From NCBI RefSeq assembly GCF_003987555.1, contig NZ_NGJW01000006.1:62001-126000 (forward strand): a stretch of 64,000 bases of DNA. The letters are read 5' to 3'. The notes below the pieces were generated by a model, which was not told where the DNA came from, did no database searches, and worked only from the letters and a program-made list of their open reading frames with translations. The translations under genes and the position numbers were made by a program. This DNA comes from Vagococcus lutrae (GTDB lineage Bacteria; Bacillota; Bacilli; Lactobacillales; Vagococcaceae). Shown in pieces: positions 16,389 to 24,406 of this stretch. Within the stretch, counting starts at the first letter, position 1, and each line of letters begins with the position of its first letter.

Positions 16389-17492
16389 ATGAAAAGGAAA
16401 AAGTTTTATAGAGGTTGGGTTTTGGGGATTATTACGACTCTATCTTTAGTAGGTTGTTCGGACAATGATAGTTCTGAAAATATAGAGGATGCGGCTAATA
16501 GAAACGATGACGACTTAGAAACAATTATAGAAAAAGCGAAAGAAGAAGGTGAAATAGCGAGTGTTGGTATGCCAGATACTTGGGCTAACTGGGTAGAAAC
16601 ATGGGAAGATTTAACAAGTGAATATGGGCTGAGTCATGTCGATACGGACATGTCGAGTGCAGAAGAGTTAGCTAAATTCGAATCTGAAGGAGCTCAGGGT
16701 ACCGCAGATATTGGTGATGTAGGTATTAGTTTTGGACCGTTAGCGGTAAGTAAAGGTTTAACTTTACCTTATAAAACATCGTATTGGGATGAAATACCTG
16801 ATTGGGCTAAGGATGAAGAGGGACATTGGTTACTAAGCTATACGGGCACCATTGCTTTTATGACGGATACAAATAATGTAGAAGATGCACCAACGAGTTG
16901 GGCTGATTTAGCATCAGGAAAGTATACAGTCGCTGTAGGAGATGTAACGAAAGCAAATCAAGCTCAATTTGCAGTGCTAGGTGCTGCTATCGCAAATGGA
17001 GGAGACGAAAGTGATATTCAACCCGGGTTGGACTTTTTTAAAGACATTGCTTCGTCAGGTAGATTGTCATCGGTAGACGCTTCTCTTCCTAATTTGGAAA
17101 AAGGTGAGATTGATGTGACTATTATGTGGGATTTTAATGCTCTAAATGCTCGCGATCAACTAGGAGCCAATCGTTTTGAGGTAACCATACCAACAGATGG
17201 TTCGGTAATTAGTGGATATACTACATTGATTAATAAAAATGCACCACATCCTAACTCTGCTAAACTAGCTCGTGAGTATATTTTATCAGACAATGGGCAA
17301 ATTAACTTAGCCAAAGGTTATGCTCGTCCGATTAGAGAAGGTGTTGATATTCCTGAAGAGATTGCAAGTAAGTTGCTACCTGATAGTGAGTACCAAGCTG
17401 CTGAACCAGTAAAATCAAATGAAATCTGGGATCAGACAGCGATTGAATTGCCAGAAATGTGGCAACAAGAGGTATTAGTAAATGTTAAATAA
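16389..17492 (+). CDS. ABC transporter substrate-binding lipoprotein (2-AEP/Fe3+/polyamine type)
   Basis: Extracytoplasmic solute-binding protein of 367 residues. A basic N-terminus and hydrophobic segment end in the lipobox LVGC, so Cys23 should be lipidated and the protein anchored outside the membrane. The body has the family-1 periplasmic fold seen in iron, thiamine, polyamine and 2-aminoethylphosphonate binders, with features such as TGTIAFMTDTNNV, APTSWADL and VTIMWDFNALNA. The mature protein is strongly acidic. It heads a five-gene operon and overlaps the hydrolase gene by 11 bp. The ligand cannot be read from the sequence; the two neighbouring phosphoesterases suggest a phosphorylated or phosphonate compound. 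Confidence 0.85.
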   Translation: MKRKKFYRGWVLGIITTLSLVGCSDNDSSENIEDAANRNDDDLETIIEKAKEEGEIASVGMPDTWANWVETWEDLTSEYGLSHVDTDMSSAEELAKFESEGAQGTADIGDVGISFGPLAVSKGLTLPYKTSYWDEIPDWAKDEEGHWLLSYTGTIAFMTDTNNVEDAPTSWADLASGKYTVAVGDVTKANQAQFAVLGAAIANGGDESDIQPGLDFFKDIASSGRLSSVDASLPNLEKGEIDVTIMWDFNALNARDQLGANRFEVTIPTDGSVISGYTTLINKNAPHPNSAKLAREYILSDNGQINLAKGYARPIREGVDIPEEIASKLLPDSEYQAAEPVKSNEIWDQTAIELPEMWQQEVLVNVK

Positions 17493-18273
17493 CAAGGTAA
17501 TATTAATTATTTTAGATGGCTGCCGTTATGACGTTGCAGCGAAACAAATGGGATTTTTAGCTAGCTTAGTAGAGCATAAAAAAGCTTTTTGTTATAAAGT
17601 TATTTCAGAAATGCCTAGTAATTCTCGCCCTCTTTATGAGGTTCTATTAACAGGAAAGAGTGTTTTAGAACATAAGACGTACACAAACATGCACCATCAA
17701 AAATCTAGTCAAAAATCGATTTTTGAGAGTGTACAGGAGAATGGCGGAACTACGGGAGTAGCGGGTTACTATTGGTTAAGTGAACTATATAATAATAGTC
17801 CATATGATATTTTGACAGATAGAATACAACATGATGAAGATAAGTTGATTCAATATGGTATTTTTTATAGTGAAGATGATTATCCTGATAGTCATGTATT
17901 TGCGGATGCTCATCATATTATCAACCAGTACACACCTGACTTTATGCTTGTTCATTCGATGAATATTGATGATGTAGGACATAAATATACTGCGAATTCA
18001 GCGGAGTATCATCGTGCAGTTAATCATGCGGATAGTATTTTAGCATACTTTATACCAATCTGGTATGAGTTGGGTTATAAAATCATCGTCACTTCTGATC
18101 ATGGGATGGATGAGTTTGGTTTACATGGTGGTAATCAATCGAATCATCGAAGAGTACCGCTGTTTATTATTAATGAGGACTTTCCAGAGTTAAAAGAAAC
18201 GATATTTTCTCAATTAAAAGTTCGGTCATTAATAGAAAATATGTTAGGAATAGGAAATGGATATCATGTGTAA
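17482..18273 (+). CDS. Cytoplasmic alkaline-phosphatase-superfamily hydrolase (NPP/PhnA-like)
   Basis: A 263-residue metal-dependent phosphoester or phosphonate hydrolase. No signal peptide is present, so it acts on imported substrate. Superfamily metal ligands are visible: Asp12 in LDGCRYD, the Asp and His of MNIDDVGHKY, and the Asp and His of TSDHGMDEFGLHGG. The nucleophile position appears to be Ser48 in MPSNSRP...LLTG, where nucleotide pyrophosphatases and phosphonoacetate hydrolase have Thr. It overlaps the genes on both sides (11 and 17 bp), so it is translated together with the transporter. The exact substrate is unknown. Confidence 0.82.
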   Translation: MLNNKVILIILDGCRYDVAAKQMGFLASLVEHKKAFCYKVISEMPSNSRPLYEVLLTGKSVLEHKTYTNMHHQKSSQKSIFESVQENGGTTGVAGYYWLSELYNNSPYDILTDRIQHDEDKLIQYGIFYSEDDYPDSHVFADAHHIINQYTPDFMLVHSMNIDDVGHKYTANSAEYHRAVNHADSILAYFIPIWYELGYKIIVTSDHGMDEFGLHGGNQSNHRRVPLFIINEDFPELKETIFSQLKVRSLIENMLGIGNGYHV

Positions 18274-19093
18274 GAAGCGAAAAATAATATGGCTGTTACC
18301 CTTTTGCTTCATTATTCTACTATACCTCGTGATTCCTCTAGTATACATGTTGATTTCAAGTTTTCAAGAAGACGTTAGTGGTCGTTGGACACTTTATAAT
18401 TATATGCAGAGTTTAACTAAACCTTATTATTATCGTTCGTTTTTAAATAGTGGTTTAATTGCCATTTTTTCAAGTATCTTCGGAATGATCGGTTCACTTG
18501 TTTTTTGCACTGCACTATTAAGTTTGCCAAAGAAGAAACAAGAGCAATGGCTCTTATTATCAAATTTGGCAGCGAATTTTGCAGGGATTCCACTAGCTTT
18601 TGGCTTCATTATTTTATTAGGGAATGCGGGTGTTTTAAAAATGATATTCCCTTTTTTAATGGGGTTTGATCTATATTCATGGCAAGGGTTAGTTTTAACA
18701 TATGTTTATTTTCAAATACCTTTGGCGACTATATTTATATATCCAGTTATGAAGAAAATTAGAAAAGAATGGCAAGAAAGCGCTGAAATTTTAGGAGCAA
18801 GTAAGTGGTACTATTATCGTAAGATAGTCTATCCTTTCATGGCCCCAGCTCTTTTTAATACATTTGTTATTTTATTTGCAAATGGTATGGGAACATATGA
18901 AACAGCCTATGCCCTAGTCGGTAGTAACGTTAACTTAGTAACCATTCGTATTTCCTCTCTCGTAGCGGGAGATGTGTATGCTAAACCGAATATTGGTAGT
19001 TCTTTATCTGTTTTATTTTCCTTAGCAATGATGTTAGCCGTATTGCTATCTCAGAGACTTATTAAAAGGGTAGAAAGGAAAAATTATGAATAA
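18257..19093 (+). CDS. ABC transporter permease, first subunit
   Basis: Inner-membrane subunit of 278 residues with about six hydrophobic segments. The cytoplasmic EAA loop that contacts the ATPase reads WQESAEILGASKWYYYRKIV near residues 173-192. It belongs to the BPD_transp_1 family as found in iron, polyamine and phosphonate importers. The start may be ATG 18257 or ATG 18266; both have purine-rich sequence upstream. Both overlap the hydrolase gene, and the stop overlaps the next permease. Confidence 0.87.
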   Translation: MDIMCKKRKIIWLLPFCFIILLYLVIPLVYMLISSFQEDVSGRWTLYNYMQSLTKPYYYRSFLNSGLIAIFSSIFGMIGSLVFCTALLSLPKKKQEQWLLLSNLAANFAGIPLAFGFIILLGNAGVLKMIFPFLMGFDLYSWQGLVLTYVYFQIPLATIFIYPVMKKIRKEWQESAEILGASKWYYYRKIVYPFMAPALFNTFVILFANGMGTYETAYALVGSNVNLVTIRISSLVAGDVYAKPNIGSSLSVLFSLAMMLAVLLSQRLIKRVERKNYE

Positions 19094-19871
19094 AAAGAAC
19101 ATGAAATATGCTTATACTATACTGGTTTTTTTTGCTATTTATTTTTTTCTCCCATTTATCATGACAGGAATATATGCTTTTAGTACGGAATGGGGAAAAA
19201 CATTTTTTCCTACAGGAATGACTGTTCAATGGATGAAGCAATTGTTTTTGGATATAAGCTTTATAAAAGCTGTATTACGTTCTTTAATTTTAGCTACTAC
19301 GGTATTACTCTTTATTCTATGTGTGATGCTGCCTACTGTTCTGACAATTGTTATCTCTTTTCCAAATTTAAATAAATATATGCAAGGCATGTCATTAATG
19401 CCGTACGTTATTCCTGGTGTGATTTTAGTAACCGCATTATTGAAAATGTATGCTAAATTAAATGTTTCGATGCTAATAGTTTTAGCAGGCGCATTGTTTG
19501 TTATGTCTATACCTGTTATTTACTTTGGGTTGTATAATAGCTTAATATCAATTAACACGAAGCAATTAATCGAAGCTGGTAAAACTTTAGGTGCGACATC
19601 TCTGACGCTAATATTTAAAGTCATCATTCCTAATATTCGAATAGGTGTGGTTTTATCGAGCGTTATGATTTTTTCCGCTCTTTTTGGGGAGTATTTATTA
19701 ACCAATTTATTAATTGGAGGTAGATTTGAAACCATTAGAATTTATATGCTAAGACGAATGAATGAAAATGGACATTTAGCTAGTGCGGTCATGATGTTTT
19801 ACTTTGTTTGTATTCTAATAATGGGTCTTCAAATTAATCATCTATCGAAAAAACTAAGAAATGAAACATAA
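19086..19871 (+). CDS. ABC transporter permease, second subunit
   Basis: Second membrane subunit, 261 residues, six predicted hydrophobic segments. Its EAA loop is IEAGKTLGATSLTLIFKVII. The ATG follows AAAGGAAAAATT and overlaps the first permease by 8 bp. With the first permease and the ATPase it should form a heterodimeric channel for the ligand delivered by the lipoprotein at 16389. Confidence 0.87.
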   Translation: MNKKNMKYAYTILVFFAIYFFLPFIMTGIYAFSTEWGKTFFPTGMTVQWMKQLFLDISFIKAVLRSLILATTVLLFILCVMLPTVLTIVISFPNLNKYMQGMSLMPYVIPGVILVTALLKMYAKLNVSMLIVLAGALFVMSIPVIYFGLYNSLISINTKQLIEAGKTLGATSLTLIFKVIIPNIRIGVVLSSVMIFSALFGEYLLTNLLIGGRFETIRIYMLRRMNENGHLASAVMMFYFVCILIMGLQINHLSKKLRNET

Positions 19872-19915
19872 TAACTGGACTGGCTAGATAAGAAAACGAC
19901 AGGAGAAAATAAGAT

Positions 19916-20917
19916 ATGGCTTTTTTAGAAGTAAATGATTTACATCTTTCTTTTAGTAACAAGGAAGTGTTGAATGGGATTGACTTAAGTATTTATAGAG
20001 GTGAGTTAGTAACCTTACTAGGACCAAGTGGTTGTGGTAAATCTACTTTATTAAGAGTGATCGCAGGATTGGAAAATCCAAAACAAGGCACTATTTTATT
20101 AGATGGTAAGGAAATTCAAAATAGTAAAGTACAGGATCGAGAAATTGGTATGGTATTTCAGTCCTATGCACTATTTCCAAACATGACAGTGTATGAAAAT
20201 ATAGCTTTTGGTTTACGTGTGAAGAAAATTTCTGAAACCGAAATTAGAGAAAAAGTTATGAAAATGCTCTCTTTAGTAGAATTAACTGTTTTAAAAAATG
20301 AATTAGTGACACGAATTTCAGGGGGACAACAACAGCGTGTAGCATTAGCAAGAGCGCTTATATTAGAACCAAAATTATTATTATTAGATGAGCCTTTGAG
20401 TGCGTTAGACGCACAAATTAGAAAACAGCTGCAAAATGAAGTTAGGAAAATACAAAAAGAGTTAGGAATCACGATGATTTTTGTCACACATGATCAAGAA
20501 GAAGCAATGCGGATTAGCGATAGAATTCATATTATGTCTGAAGGTAAGCTTGTACAAGTTTCTACTCCAGAAGTTATGTATAGTTCACCTTCTAATCGTT
20601 TTGTTGCAGAATTTATAGGTGACTATAATTTCATAGATAGGCATGATTTGACTGAAGCGACAAAAGTAGATGATCAGACAATAACCTTTGTCAGACCAGA
20701 AGTTATAAAATTTGAACCCATAGAAGATAGTGTCAGTTTAGTAGTGAGTTATGAATCTAAACAATTATTAGGTAATACTATACGTTATAAAATGAAAACT
20801 AAAACGAATAAAATTATACATATTGATGTTTTGAATGATGGTCATGTATTTTCAGTCAACGAAAAAATGGTGGTGTATATTAATAAGGAGGATCTAATAG
20901 ACGTTTCGTCTTCTTGA
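19916..20917 (+). CDS. ABC transporter ATP-binding protein (CysA/PotA/FbpC type)
   Basis: A 333-residue ATPase with Walker A GPSGCGKST, Q-loop VFQSYALFP, signature ISGGQQQR, Walker B LLLLDEPLSALD and the His switch VTHDQEEA. A C-terminal ~90-residue regulatory or TOBE-type domain follows. It resembles the MOI-type ATPases of polyamine, iron and phosphonate importers. AGGAGA precedes the ATG. It lies 44 bp after the second permease and closes the operon. No clear terminator follows at once. Confidence 0.9.
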   Translation: MAFLEVNDLHLSFSNKEVLNGIDLSIYRGELVTLLGPSGCGKSTLLRVIAGLENPKQGTILLDGKEIQNSKVQDREIGMVFQSYALFPNMTVYENIAFGLRVKKISETEIREKVMKMLSLVELTVLKNELVTRISGGQQQRVALARALILEPKLLLLDEPLSALDAQIRKQLQNEVRKIQKELGITMIFVTHDQEEAMRISDRIHIMSEGKLVQVSTPEVMYSSPSNRFVAEFIGDYNFIDRHDLTEATKVDDQTITFVRPEVIKFEPIEDSVSLVVSYESKQLLGNTIRYKMKTKTNKIIHIDVLNDGHVFSVNEKMVVYINKEDLIDVSSS

Positions 20918-21660
20918 CCGTTTGGATATAAGGAAGATAAATCGTAAATATATAAAGTTTAGCAATTGACTAATGACTAACTTACTAAAATGGTGCATAT
21001 CCTCGAATATTTATTAAAAATGATAGAGGTAGTCAAGTCTCTATTTTAGTGTTAGTGGATTATTCTCCGTAAGTAGAATTAAATGCTGCATACTAAGATA
21101 TCTTATATTTTTAGCTATATGTTTTATGAAAATATGGACATTGTTGGTTGAGAAATCATGTGTCTTGTTGAAGATACTAGATGCTTGCCTTGAGTTCCAT
21201 TTATTAGACACGTTTATTTGCAGACTTTGATATGTAATCGTATGGACACTGATAAAAAGCGAAGGATCATTGTGTTGATAGATTAGCAACAGAATTATAA
21301 TGTACTGCTTAAATTTTTGTCGAAAAGAGTTAGTCAATATTGTTTGTAACCTTCTTATTAGTGTGATAAAGCTGTTATTTGCGATATAGTTACATAGTAA
21401 AATAAGTCTTTCATGTTAATTTTTAGATTAGTACTTAAAGGGTATGTACATTGAACAACGACTTGGAAATTGACGCAGTATAAAAAGGTAATATGATGTT
21501 ATAAGAAGTAAAACTGAATTAGAAATATGATTAAATGATTATGAGAGGGCTGATTGTTCGTACAATTATCACATTCCTGAGGGTGAAATAGGATATGAGC
21601 GCACCAAAGTAATATCTATTATGAATCGTATAGATAGGATGGTTGGAATAGGGGTCTGTT
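20918..21660. other. Gene-less AT-rich stretch, probably decayed coding DNA
   Basis: About 740 bases without a convincing gene. Short open pieces exist on both strands, for example a 98-residue minus-strand frame at 21041-21337 and a ~43-residue plus-strand frame ending near 21662 (containing HIPEGEIGYERTK). None has a ribosome site with a usable start. Protein-like composition broken by stops suggests one or more degraded genes; I could not identify a family. It lies exactly at the end of the accessory importer cassette. Confidence 0.4.
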
Positions 21661-21665
21661 AACGC

Positions 21666-21784
21666 TTGCAAAATGTGTCCGAATATGCTATCTTAAAACT
21701 ATAAGTTAAACGTTTTACTAATTAAATAAATTCTTGTCTAAATGTATAGGTGGGTGGGCTAACGCTACCCGTCTATACTTTTTT
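21666..21784 (+). promoter_or_regulatory. Promoter and terminator-containing leader of the purine permease gene
   Basis: TTGCAA (21666-21671), a 17-base spacer and TATCTT start a transcript near 21700. GTATAGGTGGGT (21744-21755) pairs fully, with two G-U pairs, to ACCCGTCTATAC (21767-21778) and is followed by a T-run, a strong terminator before the gene. The spacer between the hexamers contains CCGAATAT, close to the PurR box core CCGAACAT. The ~44 bases before the terminator are too short for a purine riboswitch aptamer and lack its conserved loops. Confidence 0.6.
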
Positions 21785-21818
21785 ATTTAGAGAAAATGAT
21801 TAAAGGAGCATGTTAAAA

Positions 21819-23087
21819 ATGGAAAAAGTAAGTCAAGAGCAAGTGAAAAAAGATATTATTGGCGGTTTAACAGCTTTTTTCGCGATATCTTATGTCATTA
21901 TTGTGAACTCAATGATTTTAGCAGAGGCAGGGATTCCACCAGAGTATAGCGTGTTTGGGACAATTTTTATTTCGGTTATTGGGTCATTAGCGATAGGCTT
22001 AGTGAGTAACGTTCCGATTGTGATTACCACAGGAATGGGTGTCAATTCCTTTTTTACGTACACGCTTGTTATCGGATTAGGTCTTAATTGGCAAGAAGCG
22101 TTAGCGGTCAGCTTCTCAGCGAGTTTTATTTACTTGGTAGTGGCATTGACGTCCTTGAAAGATAAACTGAACGATGGTATTCCGGATAATCTTAAGCATG
22201 GTATTACAGCAGGAATTGGAATTTTTCTAGTGTTAGTTGGACTGGAAAAAGGAGAAATTATTGTACGAGGCGAGCATACTTTTATGACGTTAAATAGCTT
22301 TTCTTCGCCTACCTTATGGTTGACATTAGGGTCGTTAGTATTGACTTTATGGTTATTTTTAAAAAACATTCAGGGCAGTTTTTTTATTGGGATTATCGCG
22401 ACCACCATTTTCGCGAATCTTTTTGGTTTAGTGCCGGATGCAGCCCATAGTTTTAGTTTAAGTGCTTTTCAAAATTATCCGACAGTCTTAGCTAAACTAG
22501 ATTTTTCTTCATTTTTTAGTTTGGAATTCGTGCTAGGGACATTTTCTTTGGCGATGATATTAATCTTTGAATCTATTGGTCTTTTTAATGGACTACTTCC
22601 AGAAATTGGACGAAAGCAGTTTAATAAAGCATTTGTCGTCAATGGTGTGGTCATGCTTTTATCCAGTGTGTTAGGTACGAGTCCTACGATTCCAGCCGCT
22701 GAAAGTGCGACTGGAATTCAAGAAGGAGCAAAAACAGGGCGTATGGCGATAACAGCAGGTGCCTTGTTCGGCGCAGCTATTTTTGCTATCCCACTATTAT
22801 CGTATATTCCTAGTGCAGCGCTAGCGCCAGTGATTATTATGACAGGTTGTTTAATGATGTCTAACCTTCAACATATCAACTTAAGTGATATGACTGAGTG
22901 GTTTCCAGCGTTTATCATGATTGTCATGATGGCTTTTACTATGAGTATCTCAGATGGACTTGCTTTTGGTTTTGTTTCCTATCCGTTAGTTAAACTGTTT
23001 TCAAAGAAACAAAAAGAAGTCAGTATGACGTCGTGGATAGTATCAGGATTGTTCTTCTTATATTTACTTGCAAAAATTTGGCTATAA
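21819..23087 (+). CDS. NCS2-family purine base permease (PbuG/PbuO type)
   Basis: Polytopic membrane protein of 422 residues importing purine bases such as hypoxanthine, guanine or adenine. Family features include GGLTAFFAISYVI at the N-terminus, TGMGVNSFFTYTLV, ESIGLFNGLLPEIG and GTSPTIPAAESATGIQEGAKTG (given in pieces: SPTIPAAES and GAKTGR). About 12 hydrophobic segments are present. The frame opens at ATG 21810, but GGAG at 21805-21808 is only one base from it; ATG 21819 has correct spacing and is preferred. A terminator-bearing leader implies attenuation control. Confidence 0.9.
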   Translation: MEKVSQEQVKKDIIGGLTAFFAISYVIIVNSMILAEAGIPPEYSVFGTIFISVIGSLAIGLVSNVPIVITTGMGVNSFFTYTLVIGLGLNWQEALAVSFSASFIYLVVALTSLKDKLNDGIPDNLKHGITAGIGIFLVLVGLEKGEIIVRGEHTFMTLNSFSSPTLWLTLGSLVLTLWLFLKNIQGSFFIGIIATTIFANLFGLVPDAAHSFSLSAFQNYPTVLAKLDFSSFFSLEFVLGTFSLAMILIFESIGLFNGLLPEIGRKQFNKAFVVNGVVMLLSSVLGTSPTIPAAESATGIQEGAKTGRMAITAGALFGAAIFAIPLLSYIPSAALAPVIIMTGCLMMSNLQHINLSDMTEWFPAFIMIVMMAFTMSISDGLAFGFVSYPLVKLFSKKQKEVSMTSWIVSGLFFLYLLAKIWL

Positions 23088-23092
23088 CAATG

Positions 23093-23123
23093 AAGTGAAG
23101 CGATTTTATCGTTTCACTTTTTT
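23093..23123 (+). terminator. Intrinsic terminator after the purine permease
   Basis: AAGTGAAGCGAT pairs with ATCGTTTCACTT and is followed by T. Its 3' part overlaps the coiA promoter element. Confidence 0.85.
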
Positions 23124-23138
23124 ATTTTGCGTATTTAT
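23121..23138 (+). promoter_or_regulatory. Candidate competence promoter element before coiA
   Basis: TTTATTTTGCGTATTTAT lies 28 bases before coiA and matches the comGA element at 5621-5638 in 15 of 18 bases. TCGTTT occurs 12 bases upstream at both sites. Confidence 0.5.
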
Positions 23139-23166
23139 AAAGTGAGGAATAAAGAGGGGGAGTTGG

Positions 23167-24360
23167 ATGTTCGTTGCGCGAGATGAAAAAGGAAGACTCA
23201 TTGAGATTTGGCGTTTAACACAGACTGAGATTAAGGAATTAAAAGGAAATAAATTCTTTTGCCCGGTCTGTCAAAGAGAAGTGCTATTGCGACAAGGTCA
23301 GAAGACACGGGCTCATTTTGCTCATTATGAGGAGGGAAAGTGTCATGTGAGTAAACAAGCAGAATCTATAGAGCATATGACGGGAAAACAACTCTTAGCA
23401 AAATGGTTAAGTGAGGCTTCGTATCTGACTGTGGAAATAGAAAAATATTATCGCCGCATTCAACGTCAAGCTGATTTAGTCGTGAATCAACAGTTGGTAG
23501 TGGAATATCAGTGTAGTCCAATTTCAATAGAACAACTAATAGAACGAACACATGATTATCAAAAGATTGGGTTATCTGTTATTTGGATTTTAGGCTCTCC
23601 TCTTTTTTTAAAAAGAAAACTGAAGAGTTTACATGTGCTAACTAGTTATTTCTCATTGGCTTATCAGCGTCATTTTTTTCAATTAGATGTCTCTCAAAAA
23701 GAGCTCGTGCTGTATCATCATTTAGATACGTGTGCCGATATCAAGAGCGTGTCAGCGCATAAATATGTTATTTCCGAACGAGGTCGGAGTCTCTTTGATT
23801 TATTTACAGCCTCGGTGTCATCTAACAGCTCGTTTGAGTTAAAACCAGTGACAATAGAAAGCGAACGCTTGATTCATCTCATTCAGCAAGAGCGTCAACG
23901 TTTACAACGGCGTCTGATTTATCCATCTGTTTCAGTCAAACATTTGCAAACACAGTTGTACAATCAGAAGACGCATATTATGGGATTGCCACCGGCTTTC
24001 TTTTGGATGCGACATCATTGGTTGGATAATCGAATGAGTAGTTTATCACTACTCGTGGCAATGAAAACAAACTTCTATAAACAATCATTTATATCTCATC
24101 ATCATCTAGTCAATCAGTTAGATTGTTTGTTTCAAGACTATGCATTGGATGCAGATTCCGCTAGAGCAAAAATGTCTTTTTCTTTCTATATTGATGCTAT
24201 TTTGAAGGTGTGGGAATCAACAGGTTACATGCGGCAATTATCTGACGGCTATCGCATTGAGCCTAAGCTACATCGTTGTGTGTCAGAAAGTGATTTTAAT
24301 CAACAATTACGTCACGAGATAAACGATTTATCTTATTACCTGATGTTTCCTAAACATTGA
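23167..24360 (+). CDS. coiA: Competence protein CoiA
   Basis: Competence-induced protein needed for natural transformation in streptococci, acting during recombination of incoming DNA. The 397 residues begin with a small zinc-finger-like region (FFCPVCQREVLLRQG...HFAHY). A nuclease-like core follows, with EIEKYYRRIQRQADLVV and VVEYQCSPIS resembling a restriction-endonuclease fold, and then a long poorly conserved C-terminal part. ATG 23167 has GAGGGGGAG upstream. It lies directly before pepF, the same pairing as in streptococci. Confidence 0.92.
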   Translation: MFVARDEKGRLIEIWRLTQTEIKELKGNKFFCPVCQREVLLRQGQKTRAHFAHYEEGKCHVSKQAESIEHMTGKQLLAKWLSEASYLTVEIEKYYRRIQRQADLVVNQQLVVEYQCSPISIEQLIERTHDYQKIGLSVIWILGSPLFLKRKLKSLHVLTSYFSLAYQRHFFQLDVSQKELVLYHHLDTCADIKSVSAHKYVISERGRSLFDLFTASVSSNSSFELKPVTIESERLIHLIQQERQRLQRRLIYPSVSVKHLQTQLYNQKTHIMGLPPAFFWMRHHWLDNRMSSLSLLVAMKTNFYKQSFISHHHLVNQLDCLFQDYALDADSARAKMSFSFYIDAILKVWESTGYMRQLSDGYRIEPKLHRCVSESDFNQQLRHEINDLSYYLMFPKH

Positions 24361-24406
24361 AAGTTATGATAAAATGAGAAGAAAGAGAGAAGGGAGTTAT
24401 AATTAT

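Noticed and set aside
21041-21337. 98-residue minus-strand frame as a gene
   Set aside because: No ribosome site, no recognised domain, AT-rich low-complexity translation in a decayed interval.
21700-21745. Purine riboswitch before the purine permease
   Set aside because: Too short and without the conserved loop sequences of the purine aptamer.
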